A stretch of 64,000 nucleotides of DNA from Flavobacteriales bacterium (GTDB lineage: Bacteria; Bacteroidota; Bacteroidia; Flavobacteriales; Schleiferiaceae), in contig CP051243.1 of the NCBI GenBank assembly GCA_017795025.1, positions 2,442,897 to 2,506,896 on the forward strand, read 5' to 3'. Position numbers and translations under genes: made by a program. Below the pieces are notes generated by a model. The model did not search any database and was not told the DNA's origin. It was given only the letters and a program-made list of their open reading frames with translations. Shown piece by piece: positions 62,423-64,000 of the stretch. How positions within the stretch are numbered: the stretch's first letter is position 1; each line of letters opens with the position of its first letter.

Positions 62423-63151
62423 CTATTTTTCCTTTTGCTTCAAACTGCTAAGAATGTTCTGATAGCAAGTTTCACGTAAGCGATCGATCTCTTCTTGACT
62501 ATCTTCTTGGGGCTGTAAAAAAGGTAAAACATCCACTCTTAACAAACCCGGCCTCCCTCTAAAGTTATCGTAGGGCAAAAGGCGCTTGCAATCGTGAAAA
62601 GCCGCCGGAATGATGGTTACTCCTCTAGAGGCCGAAAGCTTAAAAGCACCATTCTTAAAAGGGGCTAAGGTGATTTCTTCTCGAGGCGCCATGCCTTCGG
62701 GATAAATACAAACCCCCATTCCTTCATCTACCTTGGCCGCCGCTAGTTCATAGGTTAGTTTGCGACTGCTGTAACTCGAGCGGTCTACCAAGATATTGGT
62801 CCTTTTGTAGAAATAACCAAAGAGCGGTAGCTTGGTGAGCTCCTTCTTTCCAATAAACAAATAAGGCATCGGGAAAACCGCCAGGGTTAGCATGATGTCT
62901 AACATACTGGTATGGTTCGGACAAATCAAATATTGACCCTTAGGATCGGGCTTTTCGGCCCAATTTACCTTCCAGCGAAATCCACATAAAATCAAAACCA
63001 ATTTAGCCCATAAACGCTCGAAGTAAAAGAACTGTAAATAGGTCTTTGGACTTAGCGAAGTAAGGAAGATAAAAGGAAATAGGATCATAATCGCGATGAA
63101 GTTCGCGAGGTAAAACCATACTCTAAATAAAGGGGCCAGTACGTAACGCAT
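62423..63151 (-). CDS. plsC: 1-acyl-glycerol-3-phosphate acyltransferase
   Basis: 242 residues from ATG 63151 (MRYVLAPLFRVWFYLANF), giving an N-terminal membrane helix and a second at about 25-45. A frame extension to 63370 overlaps divergent trpS and is rejected. Acyltransferase motifs: NHTSMLDIM (H-x4-D), KKELTKLPLFGYF, FPEG-type YPEGMAPREE, and VTIIPAAFHD. It acylates lysophosphatidate in phospholipid synthesis at the inner membrane. TATTTTTG (63166-63173, minus) is 14 nt upstream. Confidence 0.94.
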   Translation of the reverse strand: MRYVLAPLFRVWFYLANFIAIMILFPFIFLTSLSPKTYLQFFYFERLWAKLVLILCGFRWKVNWAEKPDPKGQYLICPNHTSMLDIMLTLAVFPMPYLFIGKKELTKLPLFGYFYKRTNILVDRSSYSSRKLTYELAAAKVDEGMGVCIYPEGMAPREEITLAPFKNGAFKLSASRGVTIIPAAFHDCKRLLPYDNFRGRPGLLRVDVLPFLQPQEDSQEEIDRLRETCYQNILSSLKQKEK

Positions 63152-63165
63152 AATGGAAATCGCGG

Positions 63166-63173
63166 CAAAAATA
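63166..63173 (-). promoter_or_regulatory. Promoter -7 box of plsC
   Basis: Minus-strand TATTTTTG, TAnnTTTG match, 14 nt before the plsC ATG, back-to-back with the trpS box. Confidence 0.55.
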
Positions 63174-63205
63174 ACAGATTGCTCCGGTCTAGCCTTTGTG
63201 CTTCT

Positions 63206-63213
63206 TACATTTG
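63206..63213 (+). promoter_or_regulatory. Promoter -7 box of trpS
   Basis: TACATTTG, TAnnTTTG match, ending 22 nt before the trpS ATG. A TTG lies 24 nt upstream, slightly long for the consensus spacing. Confidence 0.55.
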
Positions 63214-63235
63214 TGGCCCAAAAGCTAATTAGACC

Positions 63236-64000
63236 ATGGCTCGAATCCTCACCGGAATTCAAAGTACAGGTGTTCCACATCTTGGTAATGCGCTGGGTGC
63301 GATTGAACCCGGCATTGAAATGTCGCAAGACCCCGGCAATGAATCTTTCTTTTTTATTGCCGACCTGCATTCTTTAACCGCCCTTAAAGACGCTGCAAAA
63401 CGTCGCGAAAATGTATATGCCGTGGCTGCTTCTTGGCTAGCCTTGGGCTTTGACGTGGAGAATAACTTTTTCTATCGGCAAAGTGATATTCCGGAGGTAA
63501 CGGAGTTAACCTGGTATTTAAGCTGCTTTACGCCCTACCCCATGCTGGCTAATGCGCATAGCTTTAAGGATAAAAGTGACCGCTTATCGGATGTAAACGC
63601 TGGCTTGTTCACCTATCCGGTTTTGATGGCCGCCGATATCTTGCTTTATGATGCCGACCAAGTACCGGTAGGAAAAGACCAGAAGCAACATTTGGAAATG
63701 ACCCGCGACATGGCCGGTGCCCTTAACAATGCCGTGGGCAAGGAAATTTTAAAGCTGCCGGAATCGGTAATTCGCGATTCGGTGAAAACCGTGCCCGGAA
63801 CTGATGGTCAGAAGATGAGTAAAAGCTATGGCAATACCATCGACATCTTTGCACCCGCGAAAGTTTTGAAAAAGCAGGTTATGGGGATTTTAACGGACAG
63901 CACTCCCCTGGAAGAGCCCAAGGATCCAGATACCTGTCATGTGTTTGCCCTTTACCAGCTCTTAGCCGATGAGGATCAAATTGCCGAAATGCGCCAAAAT
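63236..64000 (+). CDS. trpS: Tryptophanyl-tRNA synthetase (3' end outside window)
   Basis: The first 255 codons of an intact class I synthetase: MARILTGIQSTGVPHLGN carries the HIGH-type motif (PHLGN), followed by FFFIADLHSLT, VGKDQKQHLEMTRD, and KMSKS from Lys193 (GQKMSKSYGNTI). It charges tRNA(Trp). The gene continues past the right edge. Divergent from plsC. Confidence 0.97.
   Translation, partial: MARILTGIQSTGVPHLGNALGAIEPGIEMSQDPGNESFFFIADLHSLTALKDAAKRRENVYAVAASWLALGFDVENNFFYRQSDIPEVTELTWYLSCFTPYPMLANAHSFKDKSDRLSDVNAGLFTYPVLMAADILLYDADQVPVGKDQKQHLEMTRDMAGALNNAVGKEILKLPESVIRDSVKTVPGTDGQKMSKSYGNTIDIFAPAKVLKKQVMGILTDSTPLEEPKDPDTCHVFALYQLLADEDQIAEMRQN

Noticed and set aside
62310-62445. Minus-strand open stretch of about 34 codons (GKIGLIFSDYSINGLGFL... 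ending GLGKKK) after plsC
   Set aside because: It reads like coding sequence but has no ATG, GTG or TTG in frame, and a TAG directly precedes it. It may be a gene remnant; too short to support.
63152-63370. N-terminal extension of plsC to 63370
   Set aside because: The extra 73 residues have no membrane or acyltransferase features and lie antisense to the start of trpS and over both promoters.

Overview
The window is about 64 kb of a gene-dense bacterial chromosome and reads as Bacteroidota, most likely Flavobacteriales. The evidence is: three secreted proteins with type IX secretion (T9SS) C-terminal domains; a GLPGLI-family protein; a TonB-receptor-like barrel with a carboxypeptidase-regulatory N-domain; the DUF6427 / DUF6341 / purD cluster; the 632-residue form of PurF; and promoter boxes of the Bacteroidota type TAnnTTTG just before many start codons. 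I see no tRNA, rRNA, insertion sequence, prophage or CRISPR array. No gene-free stretch exceeds about 170 bp. The sequence is cut inside a gene at both ends (an unidentified gene at the left, trpS at the right).

Layout. 1-9.3 kb: a WYL-domain piece, a secreted DUF2723-tail protein, then a large alpha-2-macroglobulin lipoprotein overlapping penicillin-binding protein 1C. 9.4-15 kb: an oxidoreductase, a TRIC-type channel, a DUF1853 protein, then an overlapping run ending in a PqqB-like metallo-hydrolase and a doubled GH26-like protein. 15-22 kb: a T9SS-exported M4 metalloprotease, a gamma-glutamyltransferase and two tandem PPK2 kinases. 22-29 kb: housekeeping genes (pth-rplY-prs on the minus strand; ACMSD-like amidohydrolase, purF and an ATP-dependent DNA ligase on the plus strand). 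29-31 kb: small lipoproteins, DUF3820 and a yefM-yoeB toxin-antitoxin pair. 31-36 kb: EamA transporter, yicC-gmk-nadD, DinB-menB, ssb. 36-45 kb: surface and regulatory genes, including an ECF sigma factor with a zinc anti-sigma factor followed by two thioredoxin-fold proteins, and two T9SS cargo proteins. 45-54 kb: AddB-like nuclease, threonine dehydratase/serine racemase, GLPGLI plus outer-membrane barrel operon, response regulator, dprA. 54-64 kb: an HU-TM-SPOR protein, thioesterase, DUF6427/DUF6341/purD, gdhA, an outer-membrane lipoprotein, GH16, gatC, plsC and trpS.

Most of the window is core metabolism and information processing. The points that stand out are: (i) the sigma / ZAS anti-sigma / thioredoxin / peroxiredoxin-like module at 40.9-42.9 kb, in which C11, H37, C41 and C44 of the anti-sigma factor fall at the positions I recall for the redox switch of RsrA; (ii) a LamG/T9SS-B gene at 42.97 kb whose signal peptide frame has no ATG, GTG or TTG start; (iii) a yefM-yoeB control region with two TGTACA cores 12 bp apart, as recalled for E. 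coli; (iv) a two-domain GH26-like protein whose first domain has lost both catalytic glutamates; (v) an HU-fold protein tethered through the membrane to a SPOR domain; (vi) TAnnTTTG boxes only 4-6 nt from several start codons, implying leaderless mRNAs.
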